Shown piece by piece: positions 63,683 to 64,000 of a DNA stretch of 64,000 nt; position 1 is the stretch's first letter; the number at the start of each line of letters is the position of its first letter. This DNA is from Lewinellaceae bacterium. Its GTDB lineage: Bacteria; Bacteroidota; Bacteroidia; Chitinophagales; Saprospiraceae. A program made the translations under genes and the position numbers. The DNA is taken from contig JACJYQ010000003.1 in the NCBI GenBank assembly GCA_020636025.1, positions 434,001-498,000 of the forward strand, written 5' to 3'. The notes below the pieces were generated by a model. That model did not search any database. It had not been told where the DNA came from and worked only from the letters and a program-made list of their open reading frames with translations.

Positions 63683-64000
63683 ATGCAAATACTCAACCAT
63701 CGCCAGATCAGCCAGAAAATAAAACGGATCGCTATTGAAATACTGGAGCACAACTATGGTGAATCGGAAGTTATCCTGGCAGGCTTAAATAATAACGGAC
63801 TCGGTTTTGCCCGATTACTGCTGGCAGAGTTGAAACCAATTTGTCCCAAAAATACCAGCATTACGCTCACCGGCATCCGACTCAATCCGGCAAATCCGGT
63901 GGAATACGATCCGGTTATAGAACTGGGGGAAGAAGCGCTTCGAAACAAACCTGTTATCATTGTGGATGACGTAGCCAATACAGGCCGAACCATTTTTTAT
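63683..64000 (+). CDS. Type I phosphoribosyltransferase, N-terminal part
   Basis: The first 106 residues are visible; the gene runs off the right edge. The PRPP-binding loop VIIVDDVANTGRT (about 91-103) is diagnostic of type I phosphoribosyltransferases. The N-terminal SEVILAGLNNNGLGFARLL provides the flexible-loop side. It resembles PyrR or hypoxanthine-type enzymes, but the specificity hood is outside the window or not decisive. It is divergent from the haloperoxidase-like gene across 186 bases that show no clear promoter box. Confidence 0.85.
   Translation, partial: MQILNHRQISQKIKRIAIEILEHNYGESEVILAGLNNNGLGFARLLLAELKPICPKNTSITLTGIRLNPANPVEYDPVIELGEEALRNKPVIIVDDVANTGRTIFY

Overview
The window looks like a chromosomal segment of a Bacteroidota bacterium, probably of the Saprospirales. 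The evidence is a SusC/SusD pair, a periplasmic-propeller hybrid two-component regulator, type IX secretion (T9SS) C-terminal sorting domains, TAnnTTTG-type promoter boxes, and dense intergenic inverted repeats. This assignment is inferred from gene content and has not been checked by a search. No tRNA, rRNA, CRISPR array or prophage was seen.

Layout. 0-3.5 kb: end of an unidentified membrane-type gene, a dihydrofolate-reductase-fold protein, a VOC/bicupin fusion, a DUF1801 protein and a DUF1772-type membrane protein. 3.9-8.5 kb: an accessory DnaE-type polymerase and a DinB polymerase, a probable translesion/mutasome pair. 8.7-12.6 kb: a first exported caspase-TPR protein, frameshifted near its C-terminus and bracketed by two related perfect palindromes. 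12.8-16.7 kb: an arginine biosynthesis block (GNAT, argC, argD, argB), preceded by a possible leader peptide ending Arg-Ser-Phe-Arg-Arg-Pro-stop. 16.9-17.5 kb: a methyltransferase.

17.7-49.2 kb is the unusual core, all on the + strand: a hybrid sensor/regulator, a T9SS-sorted beta-helix protein, caspase-TPR 2, SusC, SusD, caspase-TPR 3, a fibre-like secreted protein, caspase-TPR 4, an M23 peptidase with a coathanger-like domain, a secreted two-repeat protein of unknown family, and two exported TPR-CHAT proteins. Together with the 8.7 kb gene this makes six exported clan-CD (caspase/CHAT) peptidase-like proteins in about 40 kb. The four caspases share the same architecture: signal peptide, a short Lys-Gly-Val motif, a caspase domain with a His/Cys dyad, an unnamed conserved middle domain, and TPRs. 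With a SusCD pair and a regulator but no visible glycoside hydrolase, the locus reads better as an exported proteolysis/signalling and possibly peptide-uptake island than as a glycan locus.

49.2-64 kb: a PNPOx-fold/membrane-protein operon, a REP-associated tyrosine transposase (RAYT) flanked by inverted copies of its likely REP, a beta-barrel protein paired with a large periplasmic TPR protein, an Acetyltransf_5-type N-acyltransferase, purE, an HdrC-like iron-sulfur membrane protein, a T9SS-sorted vanadium-haloperoxidase-like protein with five MopE-type repeats, and the start of a phosphoribosyltransferase.

Several families of intergenic repeats run through the window: RAYT-linked REPs around the CHAT genes, composite nested inverted repeats in the caspase region, and word-repeat inverted pairs that abut, or even encode, the stop codons of neighbouring genes.
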